DNA of 5,200 nt from Hyphomicrobiales bacterium. GTDB lineage: Bacteria > Pseudomonadota > Alphaproteobacteria > Rhizobiales > Devosiaceae. This document shows, in pieces, positions 1 through 5,200 of this stretch. The translations under genes were made by a program, and so were the position numbers. Location: assembly GCA_015487985.1 (NCBI GenBank), contig WFOP01000155.1:1-5200 (forward strand), given 5' to 3'. The number at the start of each line of letters is the position of its first letter. The first letter of the stretch is position 1. The notes under the pieces were generated by a model. That model saw only the letters and a list, made by a program, of their open reading frames with translations. It searched no databases and had not been told where the DNA came from.

Positions 1-5
1 ACAAT

Positions 6-41
6 CAGATAAGTTTAGAATGGCAGATAGGTTTAGAATGG
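6..41. repeat. 18-bp tandem direct repeat, two copies
   Basis: Two adjacent 18-bp units, 6-23 and 24-41, read cagataRgtttagaatgg and differ only at position 12 versus 30 (a/g). The repeat does not continue on either side. Each unit contains the half-site TTTAGAA (14-20 and 32-38). The second of these forms the left arm of the dyad at 33-47, so the duplication provides an extra half-site 18 bp away on the left. This fits an operator region rather than coding DNA; the function is inferred. Confidence 0.85.
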
Positions 42-47
42 TTCTAA
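33..47. promoter_or_regulatory. Iron control element (Irr box)-like operator
   Basis: The sequence TTAGAA-TGG-TTCTAA is a perfect 6-bp inverted repeat with a 3-bp spacer. With its flanks it agrees closely with the ICE/Irr box known from alphaproteobacteria (TTTAGAA-N3-TTCTAAA); only the outermost right-hand base deviates. Irr is a Fur-family, haem-responsive regulator that represses or activates iron genes depending on where the box lies. Here the dyad begins just downstream of the predicted start point of a leftward promoter (56-84), a position expected to repress. The target gene would lie beyond the left edge. That it is an Irr box is inferred from motif similarity. Confidence 0.55.
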
Positions 48-55
48 CTTTGAGT

Positions 56-84
56 AATGTAAGCCCTTGCCCTGAAAATGTGAA
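56..84 (-). promoter_or_regulatory. Candidate sigma-70 type promoter firing leftwards
   Basis: On the minus strand, TTCACA (79-84, five of six matches to TTGACA) is followed after exactly 17 nt by TACATT (56-61, four of six matches to TATAAT). Transcription would begin near 48-50, directly before the ICE-like dyad. It lies in the 123-nt gene-free stretch after the usp stop and would drive the next minus-strand gene outside the window. I see no convincing intrinsic terminator between usp and this promoter: the 5-bp stem at 108-120 has no T-run after it in the usp direction. Confidence 0.45.
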
Positions 85-123
85 GAGTGGAACATATTTA
101 ATTGATCAGCTGAAACAGCTCTT

Positions 124-627
124 TTAGCACAGGGCAATAATGTCCTCATCGCTCAGGTTTCCCGGCACGATGGTCACCGGAATGGGCAACGCCTTGCTGC
201 CCCGCCCGGCAAAGGCGGAAACAAGGGGGCCAGGCCCTTCCGAAGACGTCCCTGAAGCCAGAACAAGAATTGCGATCTGCTTGTCCCGTTCAATCAGTTT
301 TTCAATCTGTTCGGCCTTGCGCCCTTCAAGAACAATCTTTTCGACTGAAATATCTCCAATGTTGCGAATACGGGCGGCGCGCTGCTCCAAAAGTTCTTCT
401 GCCTGCTCAATGCTTTCGGCCCGCAAAACGTCCTTTACCCCAAGCCAGTGCTGAAATTCATCATTGCCGATGATGGAGAGCAGCGCCACCGTTCCCCCGG
501 TTCTTAAAACCCGGTGAGCGGCAAATGTTACAGCGCGATCACATTCATCCGTATCATCAATCACCACAAGAAACTTGCGTGTGTACTCACGGGAAAATTC
601 GTCGGATTTATTATCCATTCGTGCCAT
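124..627 (-). CDS. Universal stress protein, UspA family
   Basis: This 167-residue protein has the UspA-type alpha/beta nucleotide-binding fold. The first strand and acidic loop are seen at residues 18-26 (KFLVVIDDT), which in the family sits at the nucleotide pocket. A helix follows at about 28-41, then strand 46-53, and EFQHWLGV (57-64) as in the alphaproteobacterial members encoded next to trpS. The usual ATP motif G-2X-G-9X-G-S/T is partly kept: G133, nine residues, G143-S144, but the first glycine is Glu130. ATP binding is therefore uncertain. The protein is probably cytoplasmic, and its exact role in stress survival is not known from sequence. The start at 627 gives MARMDNK; Met4 (618) is an equally plausible start because GGATGG lies just ahead of it. 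No strong ribosome site distinguishes the two. Confidence 0.88.
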   Translation of the reverse strand: MARMDNKSDEFSREYTRKFLVVIDDTDECDRAVTFAAHRVLRTGGTVALLSIIGNDEFQHWLGVKDVLRAESIEQAEELLEQRAARIRNIGDISVEKIVLEGRKAEQIEKLIERDKQIAILVLASGTSSEGPGPLVSAFAGRGSKALPIPVTIVPGNLSDEDIIALC

Positions 628-660
628 CCATCACTTATTTGGTCAGCCCACAAAGTTTTT

Positions 661-697
661 GTGCATTAGATTGTTCGCGTGCATTAGATTCTTGCAC
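661..697. repeat. Phased 12-bp direct repeat and nested inverted repeat upstream of usp
   Basis: The 12-mer gtgcattagatt occurs at 661-672 and again at 679-690, with starts 18 bp apart. The second copy also forms an inverted repeat, GTGCA (679-683) against TGCAC (693-697), with a 9-nt spacer. Direct repeats on a spacing near two helical turns just upstream of a start codon suggest a regulator-binding region for usp. No known operator is recognised. Confidence 0.75.
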
Positions 698-716
698 TTT
701 GTTCTCAAGACGGCAA
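688..716 (-). promoter_or_regulatory. Weak candidate promoter for usp
   Basis: On the minus strand TTGCCG (711-716) and AAGAAT (688-693) each match four of six consensus bases and are separated by exactly 17 nt. The predicted start point would be about 55 nt upstream of the usp start codon. The -10 element overlaps the second copy of the 12-bp repeat, so a protein bound to the repeat could block the promoter. The match is weak and could be chance. Confidence 0.25.
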
Positions 717-794
717 GGCGCGCATAAACCCCCCTGAAACCAGCAGTTTATTGCATTTTGTGAACCCAACCCCCCCATCAACCAATATTTCAGG

Positions 795-819
795 CCCCAA
801 GGGATGCTTTTGCTTGAGG
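795..819 (-). terminator. Stem-loop just after trpS, no T-run
   Basis: The transcript can form a 7-bp stem, CCTCAAG (819-813) with CTTGGGG (801-795), including one G-U pair and an 11-nt loop, starting 4 nt after the trpS stop. No T-run follows (the next bases are CCTGAAATA), so it is not a standard intrinsic terminator. It may act as a 3'-end-protecting hairpin or be chance. Confidence 0.25.
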
Positions 820-823
820 TGCC

Positions 824-1858
824 CTAGCTGACGAACCCCACGATATCACGAACTTCTTTCATGGTTTCGCTGGCAATCTGACTGGCGCGTTCTGCCCCCT
901 CAGCTAAAATCCGCTCAATTTCATCGGGCTGCGCCAGATAGCGCCGCATTTCCTCAGCAATCGGTGCCAGTTGCGCAACGGCAACCTCTGCCAGCGCCGG
1001 CTTGAATGCGCCAAAGCCCTGCCCGCCAAACTGATCAAGCACATCCTGGGGGCTGGTATCGCTCAATGCAGCATAAATACCCACCAGATTGGCCGCTTCA
1101 AGCCGCCCTTCCAGTCCATCCACCTCACCGGGCAAAGGCTCAGGATCTGATTTGGCCTTTTTAATTTTTTTGGCAATGGCATCGCCATCATCAAGCATAT
1201 AAATGGTTGCCATGCTCGAGGCATCGGATTTGGACATTTTTTTTGCCCCATCCCGCAACGACAGAACCCTGGTCGCCGGCCCGGCAATTACCGGTTCGGG
1301 CATCGGGAAATAATTTTCGTCAAACCCGTTGGACCTGATCGAAGAAGCAAAATCATTGTTGAACTTTTGCGCAATATCACGGGTCAGCTCCAGATGTTGT
1401 TTCTGATCTTCCCCAACGGGTACATGGGTTGCTTTATAGAGCAGAATATCTGCCGCCATCAGCGAGGGATAGGCGAACAGGCCAAGGGAAACATTCTGGG
1501 CATTTTTGCCCGCCTTGTCCTTGAACTGGGTCATGCGCTGCATCCAGCCCATGCGCGCCACACAATTAAATATCCAGCCCAGTTCAGCATGTTGCAACAC
1601 TTGAGACTGATTAAAAATAATATGCTGAGCGGGGTCCACGCCGGCGGCCAGATAAGCGGCGGCCACTTCATAGGTTGCCTGTTTGAGGTCTTTGGGGTCC
1701 TGCCAGACGGTGATGGCGTGCAAATCAACCACACAATAAATGCAGGCATGGGTTTTTTGCAGAGGCACAAAACGTTTGATAGCCCCCAGATAGTTCCCGA
1801 GAGTCAAATCACCTGAGGGCTTGATGCCCGAAAATACGCGGGGGGAAAATTGGCTCAT
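824..1858 (-). CDS. trpS: Tryptophanyl-tRNA synthetase
   Basis: A class Ic aminoacyl-tRNA synthetase that activates tryptophan with ATP and charges tRNA-Trp in the cytoplasm. The 344 residues match the usual bacterial length of 330-355. The Rossmann-fold catalytic part starts with [18 protein letters not shown] (9-26), whose TLGN is the HIGH-type signature. VDLHAIT (44-50), [13 protein letters not shown] (129-141) and [15 protein letters not shown] (149-163) are typical bacterial TrpRS segments for substrate and dimer contacts. KMSKS is intact at 207-211. The helical C-terminal region (about 225-344) would bind the anticodon and ends with the usual degenerate helix pattern. The start is firm: AGGA lies 8 nt before the ATG. 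That ribosome site belongs to a perfect 12-bp duplication. The gene lies 127 nt after murJ and may have its own promoter, though none is clear. Confidence 0.97.
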   Translation of the reverse strand: MSQFSPRVFSGIKPSGDLTLGNYLGAIKRFVPLQKTHACIYCVVDLHAITVWQDPKDLKQATYEVAAAYLAAGVDPAQHIIFNQSQVLQHAELGWIFNCVARMGWMQRMTQFKDKAGKNAQNVSLGLFAYPSLMAADILLYKATHVPVGEDQKQHLELTRDIAQKFNNDFASSIRSNGFDENYFPMPEPVIAGPATRVLSLRDGAKKMSKSDASSMATIYMLDDGDAIAKKIKKAKSDPEPLPGEVDGLEGRLEAANLVGIYAALSDTSPQDVLDQFGGQGFGAFKPALAEVAVAQLAPIAEEMRRYLAQPDEIERILAEGAERASQIASETMKEVRDIVGFVS

Positions 1859-1934
1859 CTGAATGTTCCTGTGAATGTTCCTGAGGGCGTTCGTGAACTG
1901 GTGTGGTTTTTTGATTTAATGCCCAAGGGCACAT
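1809..1934 (-). other. Small upstream reading frame overlapping the trpS start (doubtful)
   Basis: A 41-codon frame begins [10 protein letters not shown] at 1934, has one Trp codon (1923-1925) and ends with TGA at 1809-1811, inside trpS but in another frame. The 12-bp tandem repeat is translated as QEHSQEHS. A small dyad TGCCC-TT-GGGCA (1920-1931) covers the Cys-Pro-Trp-Ala codons. No ribosome site precedes the ATG. If translated it could affect initiation at trpS, but one Trp codon is thin evidence for attenuation, and a chance open frame is more likely. Confidence 0.12.
1860..1883 (-). repeat. Perfect 12-bp tandem duplication of the trpS ribosome-binding site
   Basis: On the minus strand the unit CAGGAACATTCA occurs twice back to back (1883-1872 and 1871-1860), ending one base before the ATG. 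Each copy carries the Shine-Dalgarno core AGGA. Only the proximal copy is well spaced (8 nt); the distal one lies 12 nt further upstream. The spare copy could act as a standby site for 30S binding, or it may simply be a recent replication-slippage product. Confidence 0.9.
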
Positions 1935-1985
1935 TATTTTGCAAGTGATGTTTTTTTGCAGGCCATCACCCCCCGGCGGGCACCG

Positions 1986-3545
1986 TCAATCTGATTTGCT
2001 CAGCATTTTCTTCAATTGGCCAATCCGCACCACGCCAAACACTTGCAAAAGTAAAAAATAAAAAACCAGTCCGATCAGCAACAAAAGAGCAAATGAAAAT
2101 ATCTGCACAAGAGGGGCGCCGGGCAGGTTGATCCAATAACCGCCAAAAACCGAGCCAAACCACAACAAAGCTGCCATGGCCAGACTTGCAATCATTATCA
2201 GGAAATGAGTTTTTACAACTTTCAAACTCACAATGAAATGCCGTCTCTTCATCAGGATTGCAATCAGAAACAGGGCATTGAACCAGGCTGCCGCGCTCGT
2301 GCCGATGGCAATGCCCACATGGGCAAAACCGGCAAACAGATAAAGCGACAGCCCGATATTAATCGCCACGGAAACGGCGGCCAGAATTGTCGGGGTCAGG
2401 GTATCTTCACGGGCAAAAAATCCGGGCTGAAATACTTTTATCAATACAAATGCCGGCAATCCCAAAGCAAAGACCGCCACGGCAGGGGCCGTTGCGCTGG
2501 TGGCAATGGCATCAAAGGCCCCCCGCTCAAACAAAACCTGCACGATTTCCCGAGATAAAACATAAAGGGCCGCCGCCGCCGGCAGGCCCAGCATCATCGC
2601 CAGAAAAAGCGATTGCTCCTGGGCCATTGCTGCCTGTTCAAAACGTTTACCCTTTAGGTGACGCGATAGTTGGGGCAACAGCACCACACCGATAGCCACC
2701 CCGATGATGCCAAGAGGCAATTGATAAAGCCGGTCGGCAAAATACAGATATGAAATTGCACTGGCAGCACCTGATGCGATGATCGTTCCAACAAATATAT
2801 TTATCTGGGTCACCCCTCCGGACAACATGACCGGCAGGGCCAATTTCCAGAAACGGGCAATATCCCTGTCCCATACGGGCAGTTTCAGGCTGGGTAAAAG
2901 CCCCATATTTTTTAGTGCCCAGACGACGATTGTAACCTGGGCCACCCCACCAACAATAACGCCACCGGCCAGCCACAAGGCACTTGCGGGCTGATCAAAG
3001 GTCAGAAATACCAGCATCGCCAGAATTGCAATCATGACGATGTTCAGCATGACGGGAGCAAAAGCCGCTGCCAAAAATTTGCCCAGCCCGTTCAGCATCC
3101 CCCCAAAGGCCGCCATGACAGACATCAGGGCAAGATAGGGAAAACAGATGCGGGCCAGAAGAACGGTAAATTCAAATTTTTCAGGGTCCGCCAGAAAGCC
3201 AGGCACAAAGACCGCCATGATCCGGGCCATGAATATTTCAGCCAGAACCGTTAGCACCAGTAAAAATACAACCAGCCAGGATATGATACGCGCCGCCAGA
3301 TCGCGCGCCGCATGTTCCCCGTGTTTTTCAAGGGTTCGGGCAAACAGGGGAATAAATGCCGCATTAAACGCCCCTTCAGCAAACAGGCGCCGGAACAGGT
3401 TTGGAAATCTAAAGGCGGCGAAAAAAGCATTTGCCGCCATGGAGGTGCCCAGCACATTGGCAATCAGAATATCGCGGATAAACCCTAATATCCGGGACAA
3501 CAGGGTCATGGCACCAACGGAGAAAAAATTCTTGTACAGGTTCAT
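1986..3545 (-). CDS. murJ: Lipid II flippase MurJ (MviN family)
   Basis: An inner-membrane MOP-superfamily transporter that moves the undecaprenyl-linked peptidoglycan precursor lipid II to the periplasmic face. The 519 residues and about 14 hydrophobic segments are typical. The N-terminal signature SRILGFIRD (17-25) and FRFPNLFRRLFAEGAFNAAFIP (45-66, in part) are clear. Arginines 18, 24 and 52, essential in E. coli MurJ, are present at the same numbers, and FADRLYQLPLGI (269-280) supplies the equivalent of E. coli Arg270 (Arg272 here). KVFQPGFFAREDTLTP (370-385) is also diagnostic. Oddity: residue 39, Asp in E. coli, is Asn here (AANAFF). The start at 3545 aligns with E. coli Met1 (MNLYK against MNLLK). 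Only a weak AAG precedes it, and the glnD stop is 14 nt upstream, so translational coupling is likely. Confidence 0.97.
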   Translation of the reverse strand: MNLYKNFFSVGAMTLLSRILGFIRDILIANVLGTSMAANAFFAAFRFPNLFRRLFAEGAFNAAFIPLFARTLEKHGEHAARDLAARIISWLVVFLLVLTVLAEIFMARIMAVFVPGFLADPEKFEFTVLLARICFPYLALMSVMAAFGGMLNGLGKFLAAAFAPVMLNIVMIAILAMLVFLTFDQPASALWLAGGVIVGGVAQVTIVVWALKNMGLLPSLKLPVWDRDIARFWKLALPVMLSGGVTQINIFVGTIIASGAASAISYLYFADRLYQLPLGIIGVAIGVVLLPQLSRHLKGKRFEQAAMAQEQSLFLAMMLGLPAAAALYVLSREIVQVLFERGAFDAIATSATAPAVAVFALGLPAFVLIKVFQPGFFAREDTLTPTILAAVSVAINIGLSLYLFAGFAHVGIAIGTSAAAWFNALFLIAILMKRRHFIVSLKVVKTHFLIMIASLAMAALLWFGSVFGGYWINLPGAPLVQIFSFALLLLIGLVFYFLLLQVFGVVRIGQLKKMLSKSD

Positions 3546-3562
3546 GTCTTAGACATTGTTCA
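3542..3562 (-). promoter_or_regulatory. glnD-murJ junction with weak ribosome site and four-codon mini-frame
   Basis: The minus strand reads TGA (glnD stop), ACA, then ATG TCT AAG ACA TGA, whose final TGA overlaps the murJ ATG as ATGA. There is no good Shine-Dalgarno sequence for murJ, only AAG about 2 nt before its ATG. Ribosomes ending on glnD could reinitiate here. That would couple murJ translation to glnD, but the mini-frame itself may be chance. Confidence 0.35.
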
Positions 3563-5200
3563 TTGTTTGGCGGGTGAAACCGCTGCTTTTTTTTGAGGCG
3601 AGAGAATTTGAAGCAACCGCTCAGTTACCCGGTTTTGCCGCGCTTTACTTGAAATTTTTGCCCCGGTCAGGTCCGTTACATAAAACACATCCACCGCCTT
3701 TTCGCCATAGGTGCCGATATGAGCCGATCCGATGGACAGGTTCAGGTCGGCCAGTTCACGGGTCAGGTCATAAAGCAATCCGGTGCGGTCCAGCCCTGAA
3801 ATCTCAATTACGGTGAATTTTTTGGACAATCCGTTTGAAATCTGAACGTCGGGGGGAAGCTTAAAGGGCTTGAGCCGCTTGTTAAACCGGGAATTGGCCC
3901 CAAGGTCCTCAGGGATACGCCGGGTTCCCGCAATCAGTTGTTTGACGGTTTCAATCACCCGGTTGGCGCGAATGGTTTCATCCTCATCAACACTGAAAAC
4001 CCGCCGCAAACGAAAGGTATCAAGGGCATGTCCGTCGCGCAAAGAGGAAATATGCGCGCCCACGATCGAGGCATCACAAAGGGTGCAGGCCGCGGCAATC
4101 CAGGACAATAAACGGGGATGATCGGGGGTATAAAAGGAAATTTCGGTGATGCCCTCAAAAGCCTTGACCGTGCTGTGCCCGGCAAATGGCTGCCCATTAT
4201 CATCGGCGGTTTTAATCATATTGGCATGTTCAAGCAGCAATTTATGATCCGTGTGCAGCCAATAGGAATAATAATGGCGCGCCATATAATTTTTTATTTC
4301 ATCATCCGACCAGGAGCTGTCAAAACTCTCCACCAGTTTGCTTTTGATTTGTTCAACCCGCTCGCTTTGATTTACCTGAGAATGTCCGCCCGACAATAAA
4401 GGTTCGGTGGCATAATAAAGCGAACGCAAAAGCGAGCCTTTCCAGCCTGTCCAGACCCCCGGACCCACCGCGCGAATGTCGCATGCCGTCAGGATCATGA
4501 GCAAAGCAAGGCGGGCCGGACTTTGCACCAGTTCACCAAAGGACTGGGCAGTTTCGGGATCCTGAATATCGCGAGACTGGGACACTTCGCTCATAATCAA
4601 ATGATAGCGGATCAGCCAGGCGACAGTTTCTGTTTCAGAAGGGGAAAGCCCGAAACGGGGGCAGAGCTTTCGTGCAATCTTTTCCCCGGCGATGGAATGA
4701 TCCTCCGGACGCCCCTTGGCTATATCGTGCAGAAAGAGGGCAATGAACAACAGGCGCGTATCATTTAATGTGGGCAATAATTCATGGGTCAGGGGCAGTT
4801 CGTGGCGATACTCCCCGTTGATAATCCCCGCCATGACACCCACCGAGCGGATCAGGTGCTCATCCACCGTGTAATGATGGTACATGTTGAATTGCATCAG
4901 CGCGACTATTCTGCCAAATTCGGGCACGAATTTTCCCAGCACACCGCTTTCATTCATGCGGCGTAAAATCCTTTCCGCCGATTTCGGGTTCGTCAGAATA
5001 TCAACGAAATACCTGTTGGCCTCAGCGTCCTCGCGCACCTGCTTGGTAATCAGGCCCAGTGAACGTCCAATCAGTTTTAAGGCTTCAGGATGAAAGAGAA
5101 TGTCTTCGCGGGCGGCCAGCCAGAAGATTTTAATCAGATTGACCGGATCGCGGGCAAACACGTCTTCGCCCGCCATGTTGATGCGGCCCCGCTCAACAAC
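3560..5200 (-). CDS. glnD: Bifunctional [protein-PII] uridylyltransferase / uridylyl-removing enzyme, C-terminal part
   Basis: GlnD senses glutamine and adds or removes UMP on PII proteins (GlnB/GlnK), setting glutamine synthetase activity and Ntr gene expression. The frame is open to the edge; eight codons (VVERGRIN) precede the first Met at 5176, which is therefore internal. Family length (about 900-950 residues) implies that roughly 390 residues, including the nucleotidyltransferase domain, lie outside. Counting from that Met: the helical segment after the transferase domain is at about 8-100 (RDPVNLIKIFWLA). The HD uridylyl-removing domain is at about 100-260, with His107, His150-Asp151 (FLHDIAKG), His160, His192 and Asp233 all present. 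RHYYSYWLHTD (300-310) is a GlnD signature. The two glutamine-sensing ACT domains are at about 342-415 and 454-525. The removing activity should thus be intact. murJ follows after 14 nt. Confidence 0.96.
   Translation of the reverse strand, partial: VVERGRINMAGEDVFARDPVNLIKIFWLAAREDILFHPEALKLIGRSLGLITKQVREDAEANRYFVDILTNPKSAERILRRMNESGVLGKFVPEFGRIVALMQFNMYHHYTVDEHLIRSVGVMAGIINGEYRHELPLTHELLPTLNDTRLLFIALFLHDIAKGRPEDHSIAGEKIARKLCPRFGLSPSETETVAWLIRYHLIMSEVSQSRDIQDPETAQSFGELVQSPARLALLMILTACDIRAVGPGVWTGWKGSLLRSLYYATEPLLSGGHSQVNQSERVEQIKSKLVESFDSSWSDDEIKNYMARHYYSYWLHTDHKLLLEHANMIKTADDNGQPFAGHSTVKAFEGITEISFYTPDHPRLLSWIAAACTLCDASIVGAHISSLRDGHALDTFRLRRVFSVDEDETIRANRVIETVKQLIAGTRRIPEDLGANSRFNKRLKPFKLPPDVQISNGLSKKFTVIEISGLDRTGLLYDLTRELADLNLSIGSAHIGTYGEKAVDVFYVTDLTGAKISSKARQNRVTERLLQILSPQKKAAVSPAKQ

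Larger units (their letters stand above)
628..823. other. Intergenic region between trpS and usp
   Basis: These 196 nt contain no credible gene. The part next to usp carries the phased direct repeat at 661-690 and a weak promoter. The middle has C-runs on the plus strand (729-734 and 765-767/770-776), which are G-runs on the transcribed minus strand. The part next to trpS has a stem-loop (795-819). The region probably holds the usp promoter and 5' leader. Confidence 0.6.

Noticed and set aside
108..120. Hairpin AGCTG-AAA-CAGCT after usp as a terminator
   Set aside because: The stem is only 5 bp and there is no T-run in the direction usp is transcribed; the short T-run lies on the other side, where no plus-strand gene exists.
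140..454. Plus-strand open frame of 104 codons opposite usp
   Set aside because: It lies antisense to a well-supported usp gene and has no recognisable domain. Other plus-strand frames opposite trpS, murJ and glnD were rejected for the same reason.
765..798. G-quadruplex on the minus strand downstream of trpS
   Set aside because: G-runs are present, but forming four tracts needs splitting one 7-G run and a loop of about 18 nt, which is unlikely to be stable.
1937..1966. Ten-codon frame starting MACKKTSLAK in the murJ-trpS gap as a leader peptide
   Set aside because: It contains no Trp codon, and the G-run before it is too close to the ATG to be a good ribosome site; probably chance.
1945..1969. 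GTGATG/CATCAC inverted repeat after murJ as a terminator
   Set aside because: A 6-bp stem with a 13-nt loop; in the murJ direction it is followed by TTGCAAAATAAT rather than a T-run.
5174..5176. ATG at 5176 as the start of a short, HD-plus-ACT-only GlnD
   Set aside because: The frame stays open through eight further codons to the edge, and the residues after this Met (GEDVFARDPVNLIKIF) belong to the middle of normal GlnD, so this Met is internal.

Overview
The window looks like a stretch of alphaproteobacterial chromosome with moderate G+C. Four genes, all on the minus strand, fill most of it. In transcription order (right to left) they are glnD (3' part only), murJ, trpS and a universal-stress-protein gene. 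From general knowledge, glnD-murJ-trpS-usp, usually followed by a NifU-like Fe-S protein gene, is a familiar alphaproteobacterial order. The protein sequences fit that assignment, but I cannot name a genus.

Region by region: 5200-3560 holds the C-terminal half of GlnD, the PII uridylyltransferase/uridylyl-removing nitrogen sensor. Its frame is open to the window edge, so the true start lies outside. murJ (3545-1986), the lipid II flippase gene, starts 14 nt after the glnD stop, so the two are probably co-transcribed. A 127-nt gap separates murJ from trpS (1858-824, tryptophanyl-tRNA synthetase). That gap carries a perfect 12-bp tandem duplication of the ribosome-binding site and a small overlapping reading frame. 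A 196-nt gap with phased direct repeats then precedes the usp gene (627-124).

The last 123 nt (left edge) contain no gene. They carry a good promoter candidate firing leftwards and, just downstream of its expected start point, a perfect dyad TTAGAA-N3-TTCTAA. This matches the iron control element (Irr box) of alphaproteobacteria. Its left half-site is duplicated in an 18-bp tandem repeat. The controlled gene would lie beyond position 1; by the usual gene order it may be a NifU-like Fe-S gene, which would make iron control sensible. This is the most interesting signal here.

The genes are housekeeping functions (nitrogen signalling, cell-wall precursor export, tRNA charging, stress response). 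I see no mobile element, CRISPR array, RNA gene or sign of horizontal transfer, and no evidence of a wholly new system. The points worth a second look are the regulatory DNA and an Asp-to-Asn change at a normally acidic position of MurJ.
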